DNA of 64,000 nt from a virus. The position numbers were made by a program, and so were the translations under genes. The notes below the pieces were generated by a model that saw only the letters and a list, made by a program, of their open reading frames with translations, did no database searches and had not been told where the DNA came from. Positions 39,464-47,242 of this stretch are shown here, in pieces. Position 1 is the stretch's first letter, and each line of letters starts with the position of its first letter. Location: the IMG/VR virus record IMGVR_UViG_3300023278_000857, positions 1 through 64,000 of that record, one strand, 5' to 3'.

Positions 39464-39918
39464 GTAAACTTAGCATTGCTAGCGAAATGAAAGCAATTGA
39501 TACTAAAGATCGTAACTGGTATAAAACACTTGATGATGAAGAACGTACAAAGTACGACAAACAAATGTGGATACAGCAGCGTTGGGCCAGTAGTGTTCAA
39601 GGCAGTAACGCAGTACAGTATCTAATCCTAGTTAATGACTATTCAAATGTTAACTTTAATCTACTAGCTAAACACCCAGAGCTACAGCTACAGTCTTTAC
39701 AAATTGCTGGTGTAGGTAAAACACAAAAACATGATTGGATGCCTCCTGGTAAAAAAGGTAAAAAGAATAAACTAGCTGAATGGCTAGTAGCACAGTATCC
39801 AGAATGTAATGATGATGAACTTATGATTTTAGCAGTAACAGGTGACAAAAAAGAGTTTTGTGATATGATGGAACAACAAGGAATGAAACCCAAGGAAATA
39901 AAAGAGTTATTAAAATGA
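39457..39918 (+). CDS. 62: Clamp loader small subunit gp62-like (tentative)
   Basis: 153 aa. SSVQGSNAVQYLILVNDYSNVNFNLLAKHPELQLQSLQIAGVGKTQKHDWMPPGKKGKKNKLAEWLVAQYPECNDDELMILAVTGDKKEFCDMMEQQG has the same order of elements as gp62: a helix ending in PEL/PEC, a G-x-G turn, a basic loop and a final helix with K-E-L. T4 gp62 is 187 aa and similarity is low. gp62 partners gp44 to load the sliding clamp; gp44 and gp45 are not in the window. Position in a replication block supports the call. Confidence 0.5.
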   Translation: MVGKLSIASEMKAIDTKDRNWYKTLDDEERTKYDKQMWIQQRWASSVQGSNAVQYLILVNDYSNVNFNLLAKHPELQLQSLQIAGVGKTQKHDWMPPGKKGKKNKLAEWLVAQYPECNDDELMILAVTGDKKEFCDMMEQQGMKPKEIKELLK

Positions 39919-40568
39919 AGTGCGAGTATTGTGGCAAAGTTTTTAAGCGTGAAAGCACACTTATGTCACATATCTGTGAAAAGAAACGGCGATGGTTACA
40001 AAAAGAGTTTCCTGAAACTATAGCTGGCTTTGTGGCATTTGATTTATTCTATCGTCTAGGTATGCAAAGTAAACCAAGAGAGTATTCACAGTTTGTTGAC
40101 AGTCAGTATTTTAGTGCGTTTGTAAAGTTTGGTAGTTATTGTATTAATACTCGTGTCATTGATGCTGAAGCATATACACGATGGTTAGTACGTAAACAAG
40201 CAAAGCTCAAGGACTGGGCAACTGACCGTATGTATATGCTGTTTATTAGAGAACATCTAAAAAAAGAAACAGTTGATAGAGCATTGGAAAGATTTGTAGA
40301 ACACGCAAGTAAGACGTCTTACTTTGATACGTTCTGGGAAAGTGCTGGTGGTTATGTTATAGCAGATTGGGCAGAGAGTGGTAAAATATCTCCCTGGATT
40401 ATTATTTGTAGTAAACGAGCACAATCAGCATTAAACAATATGAATGAAGAATGCTTTAATCGTGTAGCAAACAGTATTGATGCTAGCCATTGGGGTAGAA
40501 AAACACAACAACAACCACAAGACGTGCAGTGGGTTAAAACAATTATAGACGGAGATAGTAATGCGTAA
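39915..40568 (+). CDS. Protein with N-terminal C2H2 zinc finger
   Basis: 217 aa. Residues 3-21 (CEYC-GKVFKRESTLMSH-IC) form a C2H2/C2HC-type finger. The rest is helical with many aromatics (FVAFDLFYRLGMQSKPREYSQFVDSQYFSAFVKFGSY) and no known catalytic motif. It overlaps neighbours by 4 and 8 nt, so it belongs to the operon that begins with uvsW. Function unknown, probable DNA contact through the finger. Confidence 0.65.
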   Translation: MKCEYCGKVFKRESTLMSHICEKKRRWLQKEFPETIAGFVAFDLFYRLGMQSKPREYSQFVDSQYFSAFVKFGSYCINTRVIDAEAYTRWLVRKQAKLKDWATDRMYMLFIREHLKKETVDRALERFVEHASKTSYFDTFWESAGGYVIADWAESGKISPWIIICSKRAQSALNNMNEECFNRVANSIDASHWGRKTQQQPQDVQWVKTIIDGDSNA

Positions 40569-40854
40569 AATGTACAATAGTGTAATAGAGTTTTTTAAAG
40601 ATAGTTATAAGTTTTCGCCGTTTGCGTTTTACTGTGAACTAATAGAGGCTGTAATGCTAATTAGTGCTAGTGCGGTGTTAACATACACAGTATTAGATCC
40701 AGCAACTAAGATCTTTATTCCTATGTATTTGGTAGGCAGTATACTTGGTGTAATCAGCACATGGATTAGACGAGCAGGCTTTGCTATTGTACTAACAGTA
40801 TGGTTTGTTGTAATGAATAGTATCGCTATGGTACAGTTATTTTGGTTGGGATAA
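40561..40854 (+). CDS. Small membrane protein
   Basis: 97 aa with three hydrophobic segments (FCELIEAVMLISASAVLTYTVL, IFIPMYLVGSILGVISTWI, GFAIVLTVWFVVMNSIAMVQLFWLG). No signature of a known holin. Overlaps the upstream gene by 8 nt. Confidence 0.6.
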   Translation: MRKMYNSVIEFFKDSYKFSPFAFYCELIEAVMLISASAVLTYTVLDPATKIFIPMYLVGSILGVISTWIRRAGFAIVLTVWFVVMNSIAMVQLFWLG

Positions 40855-40857
40855 AGT

Positions 40858-41415
40858 ATGCCAGATATTGATTTAGACTTTGCTGATAGAAAACTAGCAT
40901 TAAAGTTAGTACGTCATGTACCAGCAAGGATAAAAAGCAAGAAGCATAATACAGGTGTATATACACATCGTGTACCAGTAGATCCATTAAATGGCTATTG
41001 TACACTGGATCATAAAATGGCAGATGAAAAGGGCTTCTTTAAATTAGATGTACTAAATGTTAGTATATACAAAGATGTAAGAGATAACGATCATCTAGAA
41101 CAACTCATGAATAAAGAGCCAATGTGGCAATTACTAGAGCATACAGACTTTGTTGATAAAGTTTTTCATCTTTCAGGACATGATAAACTGCTAAAACAAT
41201 TACGTCCTAGTACACTAGAACAACTAGCGGCAACATTGGCAATTATACGTCCAGCTAAACGGCATTTGGCAAATCAAAGCTGGCAAAGAATACTACAAGA
41301 AGTCTGGACCAAGCCAGCTGGTAACGAATACTACTTTAAGAAAAGTCACGCTCATTCATACGCAATGGCGTGCATAGTACATATTAACTTGATATGTGAA
41401 CAATTGGGATATTAA
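40858..41415 (+). CDS. DnaE (Pol III alpha)-related fragment protein
   Basis: 185 aa. It starts MPDIDLDFADRKLALKLV, like the PDIDxDF motif of bacterial DnaE. KGFFKLDVLNVSIYKDV resembles the G-x-x-K-x-D-x-L-G-L-x-x-L segment, and the end KPAGNEYYFKKSHAHSYAMACIVHINLI resembles FNKSHAxxYAxxxYQxAYLK. The complete palm and fingers are missing (DnaE is over 1000 aa), so it cannot be a full polymerase. It might be an interaction module or a dominant decoy; whether one palm Asp pair suffices for activity is unknown. Confidence 0.65.
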   Translation: MPDIDLDFADRKLALKLVRHVPARIKSKKHNTGVYTHRVPVDPLNGYCTLDHKMADEKGFFKLDVLNVSIYKDVRDNDHLEQLMNKEPMWQLLEHTDFVDKVFHLSGHDKLLKQLRPSTLEQLAATLAIIRPAKRHLANQSWQRILQEVWTKPAGNEYYFKKSHAHSYAMACIVHINLICEQLGY

Positions 41416-41416
41416 C

Positions 41417-42154
41417 ATGAATAGAGATAATTTTTTACACGATTTAGATCATATAGGATTCACAGTTCAGCGTGATGCTTTTGATATAGAAAAGATAAAC
41501 GAACTTAATAACTTTGCTGAAACAATAAGACCCGAACGTGGCCATACCAAAGATAAAAAATGGGTTGGATGGAATCAAGTAAACGATATTGAAAATCCCA
41601 AGACTGATATTGATTGGGCGTATTACTGGACTGAACAAGTTCAACATCCAATAATCAATGAAATGAAAAATACACTAGGACAATACGCAGACGCAGCATT
41701 TGGTGAACATAATTGGGTATGGCATGTACAAGATTTTATTGTATTACATCCAGGTATGAACTTTTATCGTCCACATATTGATACACCTTATAGATTTCCA
41801 GAATTTCGATATAATCAAGAATTATTGGGTCTACAGTTTATGGTGATGATGTGTGATTTTAATGAACACAACGGAGCAACGGGATACGTTCCCGGAACTC
41901 ACAAATACATGTTCGATCCAAAAAGCATTCAAGACGATAAAAGCTGGGATACATTCTATGCCGACAACTATCAACAATACACAGCAAACGCTGGTAGTTT
42001 TGTAGCGTGGCATCCGAGGTTGCTACATAGTACTATGCCTAATAAAAGTAATGAAATTAGACGAGCATTATTACTACATGCGGCAGAAAAAACAACCAGT
42101 CGTAGACTAAGTGTAATTGATCCGCAAGTAAACAGTAATCTTAGAACTAGTTAA
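41417..42154 (+). CDS. PhyH-family 2OG-Fe(II) dioxygenase
   Basis: 245 aa from ATG 41417, just after the DnaE-like stop. H120-x-D122 (RPHIDTPYRF) and the distal H204 (WHPRLLHSTMP) with R214/R215 (NEIRRALL) form the Fe(II) and 2-oxoglutarate sites of the phytanoyl-CoA dioxygenase family. The substrate is unknown; such enzymes are frequent in marine T4-like phages. It converges on the minus-strand gene at 42147 with 8 bp overlap. Confidence 0.8.
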   Translation: MNRDNFLHDLDHIGFTVQRDAFDIEKINELNNFAETIRPERGHTKDKKWVGWNQVNDIENPKTDIDWAYYWTEQVQHPIINEMKNTLGQYADAAFGEHNWVWHVQDFIVLHPGMNFYRPHIDTPYRFPEFRYNQELLGLQFMVMMCDFNEHNGATGYVPGTHKYMFDPKSIQDDKSWDTFYADNYQQYTANAGSFVAWHPRLLHSTMPNKSNEIRRALLLHAAEKTTSRRLSVIDPQVNSNLRTS

Positions 42155-42530
42155 CTTTACGTACTAACTGAATATTACGGCGTTTAACTCGTTTCTGGCA
42201 GATATCACTTAGGCTAATAGTTGGACCATGTACTACTTGAAAGTCTTTAAGACTAAATGTAACCAATGATGATCTATATTTGCTCCACTGACTTTTAAAA
42301 ATAATGTTAATAGGGATCATTCTATTTGTTCCCCACCACCATTCTTCGCCTAGTTCAATAAATTCTTCTTTGTGTTTATCATTTTTGATATTATCAAAAC
42401 AATACATACTGGCCATCTGATGGTCCTGATTTTGCATTATTCCAACGTACTCGTTACCACCATACAGAACCAAGGTTAAGAATGGAAAGTCTTCTAGTAG
42501 TTTTTGATATTTGTTTGGTATATGTGTCAT
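42147..42530 (-). CDS. Conserved hypothetical protein, isolated minus-strand gene
   Basis: 127 aa. KYQKLLEDFPFLTLVLYGGNEYVGIMQNQDHQMASMYCFDNIK, then ELGEEWWWGTNRMIPINIIF and DFQVVHGPTISLSDICQKRVKRRNIQLVRKV. The WWW-xx-NR-x-IPIN core and the basic C-terminus look conserved and fit a small nucleic-acid associated protein of T4-like marine phages. It is the only minus-strand gene between 12.4 and 64 kb. No promoter was recognised in the 20 nt shared with the divergent late promoter. Confidence 0.6.
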   Translation of the reverse strand: MTHIPNKYQKLLEDFPFLTLVLYGGNEYVGIMQNQDHQMASMYCFDNIKNDKHKEEFIELGEEWWWGTNRMIPINIIFKSQWSKYRSSLVTFSLKDFQVVHGPTISLSDICQKRVKRRNIQLVRKVN

Positions 42531-42549
42531 TGTTATTATTACTTATCAC

Positions 42550-42557
42550 TATAAATA
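42550..42557 (+). promoter_or_regulatory. Late promoter TATAAATA
   Basis: CTATAAATA exact, 18 nt before ATG 42576, with GGAG ribosome binding site at 42563-42566. Confidence 0.7.
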
Positions 42558-42575
42558 GTAGTGGAGATCCGAAAC

Positions 42576-43367
42576 ATGAATTATCAAAGCAAAGCATATA
42601 GTTACAACCAACGAAGCGAAATTGTCATACCAAATCGTAGAGGCACAACGTACTATGGTTCACAAAATCATAAGCCGTTAATTGCTTATGAAGGTGTTAC
42701 TAATGATTTTGAGTTCTTTGTTATTGATAACAGCCGTAAAAGTATTAGTTTAGCTAATAAGAGTTTTATAGCAACTATAGTTAACAGAACAACTAAGGTT
42801 GCTATTATAACTAAAACTCTTGTTACACTTGATACTGATACTGGAAGCGTTTTGATGCGCTTAACTGAATCTGATCTAGGTAAATTATCTCCTGCGTTAT
42901 ATGATGTTACCATTACTTATACCGATAGTGAAGCACTAGTATTTGGACTGTATAGTGACCAAAACGCTCGTTTAACTTATGTATTAGAAGTAAAGGCTAA
43001 TCCAGCTGGTACCATTAAAACTAGTTTGATTTATGACGGGTTTAGTGGATCTCAAGACAAATCAGACCGCTTTGCTAGTACAGCTCAAAGTCAGAATAGT
43101 GACGGAACAAATACTGTTGTAGCGTATACTACTAACTTTAGTGGTATGTTTTATGCGCAAGGATCACTAGAGCAAGATCCAACATCTGGTACTGATTGGT
43201 TCCAAATACAACTTAACCCTGGTGACGCCGAAGATGGCTGGAAGTTTACAAACTTTACTGGACTAGAACCGTTTACATTTGATGGTATGTTCATGTGGGT
43301 GCGTTTTACTTACATTTCTGACGCTGGTAACCAAGGAACACTTGACAAAGTGCTATTTAGAAGTTAA
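42576..43367 (+). CDS. Virion structural protein (fibre/baseplate type)
   Basis: 263 aa from ATG 42576. A GTG at 42561 is possible but would swallow the ribosome binding site. NDFEFFVIDNSRKSISLANKSFIATIVNRTTKVAIITKTLVTLDTDTGSVLMRLTESDLGKLSPALYDVTITYTD resembles the N-terminal beta domain (BppU-like) of phage baseplate and receptor-binding proteins. The C-terminal part, DWFQIQLNPGDAEDGWKFTNFTGLEPFTFDGMFMWVRFTY, fits a structural beta domain. A late gene embedded in the replication block. Confidence 0.6.
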   Translation: MNYQSKAYSYNQRSEIVIPNRRGTTYYGSQNHKPLIAYEGVTNDFEFFVIDNSRKSISLANKSFIATIVNRTTKVAIITKTLVTLDTDTGSVLMRLTESDLGKLSPALYDVTITYTDSEALVFGLYSDQNARLTYVLEVKANPAGTIKTSLIYDGFSGSQDKSDRFASTAQSQNSDGTNTVVAYTTNFSGMFYAQGSLEQDPTSGTDWFQIQLNPGDAEDGWKFTNFTGLEPFTFDGMFMWVRFTYISDAGNQGTLDKVLFRS

Positions 43368-43376
43368 ACTGCATAT

Positions 43377-44396
43377 ATGATAGTTTTAGATTTTGTACGC
43401 CAGAGCATTCCTGGTGGCTGGAAACAGTCCCCAAGTGGATGGACAAGTGGTAATTGTCCAATGTGCCATACTCGTGGACACAGTAGAGATACTCGTGGAC
43501 GTGGCGGACTAATGTTCCAGGACGATAAAGTTCAATACAACTGTTTTAACTGTAATTACAAAACAGGTTGGAGCCCTGGTAAACGTATTAACACAATGTT
43601 ATCTGATTTACTAGTAGCGTTTGGTGCTGACCCAGCACAAATACAACGAGTTAATTTTGAACTGCTTAAAGAGAACGAAAAAGATCAAGTAGCACAACAG
43701 TTTATTTCAACTACTGAACGTAAAGAAAAAGCTAAAATTACATGGCAACCCATGGAATTGCCAACTAACGCAACTACTTTTGATAAATGGGATACTGATA
43801 CACTAACTCCAAGACAACTAGAAAGTTTTATAAACGCAGTACAGTATGTTGAAGAGCGTGGAATGAGCTTCTATGATGGTTGGCAGTGGACACCAGAAAG
43901 CCATTTCAGAAATCGTATCATATTGCCGTTTTACTATAAAGGAAAAATAGTAGGGTATACAGCACGTTGGGTAGGAAAAACTCCTGACAAAGCTACACCA
44001 AAATACTATCATCAGATGCCTAAACACTTTGTTTATAATATAGATAAACAACGTACACATAAGTATACGATCGTTACAGAAGGTCAAATGGACGCACTAT
44101 TAGTAAATGGCATTGCTACTAGCGGTAATACACCAAGTAACGTACAGTGTGATATTATTGATGATCTAAAAAAAGAAGTTATAGTTGTGCCAGACGCAGA
44201 TAAAGCAGGCATGGACTTGGTTAAAACAGCAATCCGTAGAGGATGGAACGTAAGTTTTCCCCCTTGGGAAGACTGTAAAGATGCGGCAGATGCTGCTGTA
44301 AAATATGGTAGATTATTTACAGTGAGGAGTATTTTAGACAGTGCTGAGAGTAATTCAACAAAAATACAACTACTAGCAAAGGGATACTGTAGGTAA
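43377..44396 (+). CDS. 61: DNA primase (gp61-like)
   Basis: 339 aa. Zinc ribbon CPMCH...CFNCNYKTG in the first 65 residues, then helices, then a TOPRIM core: KYTIVTEGQMDALLVNG (acidic E) and KEVIVVPDADKAGMDLV (DxD). T4 gp61 has 342 aa. It makes RNA primers for lagging strand synthesis in the primosome with gp41, whose gene follows 225 nt downstream. Confidence 0.88.
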   Translation: MIVLDFVRQSIPGGWKQSPSGWTSGNCPMCHTRGHSRDTRGRGGLMFQDDKVQYNCFNCNYKTGWSPGKRINTMLSDLLVAFGADPAQIQRVNFELLKENEKDQVAQQFISTTERKEKAKITWQPMELPTNATTFDKWDTDTLTPRQLESFINAVQYVEERGMSFYDGWQWTPESHFRNRIILPFYYKGKIVGYTARWVGKTPDKATPKYYHQMPKHFVYNIDKQRTHKYTIVTEGQMDALLVNGIATSGNTPSNVQCDIIDDLKKEVIVVPDADKAGMDLVKTAIRRGWNVSFPPWEDCKDAADAAVKYGRLFTVRSILDSAESNSTKIQLLAKGYCR

Positions 44397-44397
44397 T

Positions 44398-44628
44398 ATG
44401 TTTAAACCAATAAGTGCTTATAGTGATTTACAAAGTTATTGGACTAAGCATTTTGCTTGGACACCAACACGTAGTGATCATAGCGGAAAGTTTATTTGGT
44501 TGACAAATTACTGGGAATACGCTATAACTATGGATATGAATGGCGCAGTACCACGCAAAGGTGATGCTTGGCGAATGATCTACACTCGAGAGGAATATAT
44601 ATTGAAGAAGTTAACAAATAATGAGTGA
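44398..44628 (+). CDS. Small hypothetical protein between primase and helicase
   Basis: 76 aa, start 1 nt after the primase stop, overlapping the helicase gene by 8 nt. ISAYSDLQSYWTKHFAWTPTRSDHSGKFIWLTNYWEYAITMDMNGAVPRKGDAW is rich in Trp and Tyr. No family recognised. Confidence 0.5.
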   Translation: MFKPISAYSDLQSYWTKHFAWTPTRSDHSGKFIWLTNYWEYAITMDMNGAVPRKGDAWRMIYTREEYILKKLTNNE

Positions 44629-46006
44629 AGAGTACACAGAAGATTTACAAAAGTTATATCTAGAGTTTTTACTTGCTGACAAAGATTTGTTTGTACGCTG
44701 TAATGCGATTACAAATAGCAAATACTTTGTTCGTAAGTATCAGCCTGTTATGGACTTTATACAAGAACATGTTGAAGGTTATAATGACTTACCAACACAT
44801 GAACAAATTAAAGCTAAAGTAAGAATTGAATTTGACGATGTAAGAGCAAAGATTACTGATGACCATAAAAAATGGTTTATGGATGAATACGAAAAGTTTT
44901 GTAGACACAAAGCACTTGAAGGTGCTATCTTGGAAAGTGCTGATAAATTAGAACGGCATGAGTACGGAAGTGTTGAGCAACTGATTAAAGATGCTGTTGG
45001 TATTGGCCTAGCAAAAGACTTTGGACTTAACTACTGGGATGATCCAGCAGGACGTATACAAGCAATTAAAGACAATCGTGGACAAAATAGTACTGGTTGG
45101 GAGAGCTTGGACAAAGTATTGTATGGTGGATTTAATCCAGGCGAACTAAACATCTTTGCTGGTGGTAGTGGTAGTGGTAAAAGTTTGTTTATGCAAAACA
45201 TGGCACTCAACTGGAGTTTGGCTGGCAAGAATGTAGTGTATGTTAGTTTAGAGCTTAGTGAAGAACTATGTAGTATGCGTATTGATGCTATGGTTACAAA
45301 CCAGAGTACTAAAGATGTTATGCGTAATGCTGATGATACAGCACTTAAAGTTAGAATGGCTAGTAAAAAAGCAGGCGTACTACAAATGATACAAATGCCA
45401 AATGGTGCCACAGTTAATGATATTAAGGCATATATTAAAGAATATCAGATTCAAAACGACATTAAAATTGATGGATTGTTTGTAGACTATTTGGATCTTA
45501 TGATGCCTGTTAGTGTTAAAGTTAATCCAAGCGATCAGTTTATTAAAGACAAGTATGTAAGTGAAGAACTACGTAACTTGGCTATTGAGCTTAACATATT
45601 GTTTGTTACAGCCTCACAGTTGAATCGTGGTGCTGTTGATGAAGTAGAGTTTGACCACAGTCACATTGCTGGTGGTATTAGTAAGATTAATACAGCAGAC
45701 AACCTAATCGGTATCTTTAGCTCAAGAGCAATGCGTGAGCGTGGTAGAGTACAGATCCAGTTTATGAAAACACGTAGTAGTAGTGGTGTTGGGTCTAAAC
45801 TAGACTTGGGCTATGATATGAATACACTTAGAATTACAGACTTGGATGAAGATGAACAAGGCGAAGCTGGACAAGTGGCAAGTATCTATCAGAGCTTAAA
45901 GAATAAAGCAACTGTTAGTCCTGCTGGTACTGAGTCAGCACAACCTGATAATACCGCAGTGGAAAACGCCGCAAGATTACAAAATTTACTTAAACGAAGG
46001 GAATAG
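44621..46006 (+). CDS. 41: Replicative DNA helicase gp41 (DnaB-like)
   Basis: 461 aa (T4 gp41 475 aa). RecA-fold core: TGWESLDKVLYGGFNPGELNIFAGGSGSGKSLFMQNMA (Walker A GGSGSGKS), VVYVSLELSEELCSMRID (H1a), DGLFVDYLDLM (Walker B), FVTASQLNRGA (H3) and QFMKTRSSSGVG (arginine finger region). It unwinds 5' to 3' on the lagging strand as a hexamer. The N-terminal domain spans residues 1-130. The stop codon TAG provides the first base of the 15-bp inverted repeat. Confidence 0.93.
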   Translation: MSEEYTEDLQKLYLEFLLADKDLFVRCNAITNSKYFVRKYQPVMDFIQEHVEGYNDLPTHEQIKAKVRIEFDDVRAKITDDHKKWFMDEYEKFCRHKALEGAILESADKLERHEYGSVEQLIKDAVGIGLAKDFGLNYWDDPAGRIQAIKDNRGQNSTGWESLDKVLYGGFNPGELNIFAGGSGSGKSLFMQNMALNWSLAGKNVVYVSLELSEELCSMRIDAMVTNQSTKDVMRNADDTALKVRMASKKAGVLQMIQMPNGATVNDIKAYIKEYQIQNDIKIDGLFVDYLDLMMPVSVKVNPSDQFIKDKYVSEELRNLAIELNILFVTASQLNRGAVDEVEFDHSHIAGGISKINTADNLIGIFSSRAMRERGRVQIQFMKTRSSSGVGSKLDLGYDMNTLRITDLDEDEQGEAGQVASIYQSLKNKATVSPAGTESAQPDNTAVENAARLQNLLKRRE

Positions 46007-46198
46007 TTGTTAAAACATTGATGCCGTTGACCTTATGTGTTGTCTATAATATGATGTACGAACAACGGGCGAAGATATTAGCCTGAATTGCTGCCCGCAT
46101 CCCATAGTTGGTATTAATTCTTATTGCCTATGGATCCTAAGTTCACGATCAGGAAATGCAAAGTTGCCATAAGTACTATCCACCAATGTTTTAACAAC
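46006..46198 (+). ncRNA. Candidate structured RNA closed by a 15-bp helix
   Basis: GTTGTTAAAACATTG (46006-46020) and its exact reverse complement (46184-46198) bracket 163 nt with no ORF. Inside: GTTGT/ACAAC, CGGGC/GCCCG around ATATTAGCC, and CCATAG/CTATGG. TATAAT at 46045 has no proper -35. The downstream late promoter begins 6 nt after the repeat. Nothing identifies the RNA class. Confidence 0.5.
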
Positions 46199-46204
46199 AA
46201 TATT

Positions 46205-46212
46205 TATAAATA
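46205..46212 (+). promoter_or_regulatory. Late promoter TATAAATA
   Basis: Exact TATAAATA with 8 nt to ATG 46221; no ribosome binding site in the gap. Confidence 0.7.
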
Positions 46213-46220
46213 GTATTGAT

Positions 46221-46457
46221 ATGAAACGTAAAACGAGATCTATTTTAGAAGAAATTAATTCGATGTCACCAAAGCGTGATAGACGGCAACTTGTTGAAGC
46301 AAATGCCGCTCAGGTAATTGCTACGGCAATTAACCTAATTGAATTAATTAATGAAACATTTGATGACGAAACTGCTGCAGACTTGAATAAAAGATTAATT
46401 AATTCAATTCGCACAAAGGATCCTCGGAAGTTTAAAAGAGGAGTATCAAAGCTGTGA
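46221..46457 (+). CDS. Small protein upstream of the nucleotidyltransferase
   Basis: 78 aa. Basic start (KRKTRSILEEINSMSPKRDRRQ), helix VEANAAQVIATAINLIELINETFDDETAADLNKRLINSI, basic end. I-L-E-E near the N-terminus could be a prohead protease-type site. Overlaps the next gene by 4 nt (GTGA). Confidence 0.5.
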   Translation: MKRKTRSILEEINSMSPKRDRRQLVEANAAQVIATAINLIELINETFDDETAADLNKRLINSIRTKDPRKFKRGVSKL

Positions 46458-47242
46458 AGATTAAAGACATACTAGGCGGAATGAGCAAACGCAAAATCCG
46501 TCGTGGAAGCCGTATTAAAAGATTAAGACAAGAAGATTTACATCTTAGAGAAGGTGGCAATGTATTTCCTGACAGCGTAGGATTTGATCACAAACTAATA
46601 CCTGGCATTATGAAATCAATTAATTCAGTACTGGCAAAAACTGGCAGTACTGCTATACCAATTGGTAGTGGAGCAACTCCAACACCTGGTAAAGTAAGCG
46701 GCGACTTGGATATGATTGTAGACGTTAATCAACTGAAACAACATTTTAATATGGAAGACGCTAAAGATGGTGATATCCGTAAAAAACTACGTCAAGTATT
46801 TGACTTAGCAGGATTTAACACAGGGCAAAGTGGCACTAGTGTACACGTAGAAGTTCCAATTGGTGATAATACACACCAAGTAGATGTTATGGTAGTACCA
46901 AATGCTGGCAATGCGGCAAAGTTTCATACACACAGTATTCCACAAGGTTCAAAGTGGAAAGGTGTAAACAAGCAAATAGCATTGGCTAATTTAGCTAGAA
47001 AACAAAACTTATTGTGGTCAAACTTCCAAGGTCTATTTAAAAGACTGGAAAATGGTAAAAAAGACCCAAATGGATTAATTACAGATAACATTGATAAAAT
47101 CGCACAGATATTATTAGGCCCTAATGCCACAGGAAAAGACATGGGCAGCGTTGAGAGTATTATGGCAGCGTTGGGTAAAGAAGCAGGTGATGCACTACTG
47201 GTAGATTTAAGAAATGATCCTAACTGGAAAGAACTAGAATGA
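46454..47242 (+). CDS. Pol-beta-type nucleotidyltransferase-like protein
   Basis: 262 aa, GTG start overlapping the previous stop. Residues 71-90 read GSGATPTPGK-VSGDLDMIVD: the GS motif and D84-x-D86, and D144 (HQVDVMVV) is the third carboxylate of the nucleotidyltransferase superfamily. The N-terminus is very basic (KRKIRRGSRIKRLRQ). It would transfer a nucleotide to an RNA, protein or small molecule. Directly upstream and overlapping by 4 nt is the ligase-like gene, so both should be made together late in infection. Confidence 0.6.
   Translation: MKIKDILGGMSKRKIRRGSRIKRLRQEDLHLREGGNVFPDSVGFDHKLIPGIMKSINSVLAKTGSTAIPIGSGATPTPGKVSGDLDMIVDVNQLKQHFNMEDAKDGDIRKKLRQVFDLAGFNTGQSGTSVHVEVPIGDNTHQVDVMVVPNAGNAAKFHTHSIPQGSKWKGVNKQIALANLARKQNLLWSNFQGLFKRLENGKKDPNGLITDNIDKIAQILLGPNATGKDMGSVESIMAALGKEAGDALLVDLRNDPNWKELE

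Noticed and set aside
46027-46050. Promoter TTGACC/TATAAT inside the RNA candidate
   Set aside because: Spacer is only 12 bp, too short for sigma70.
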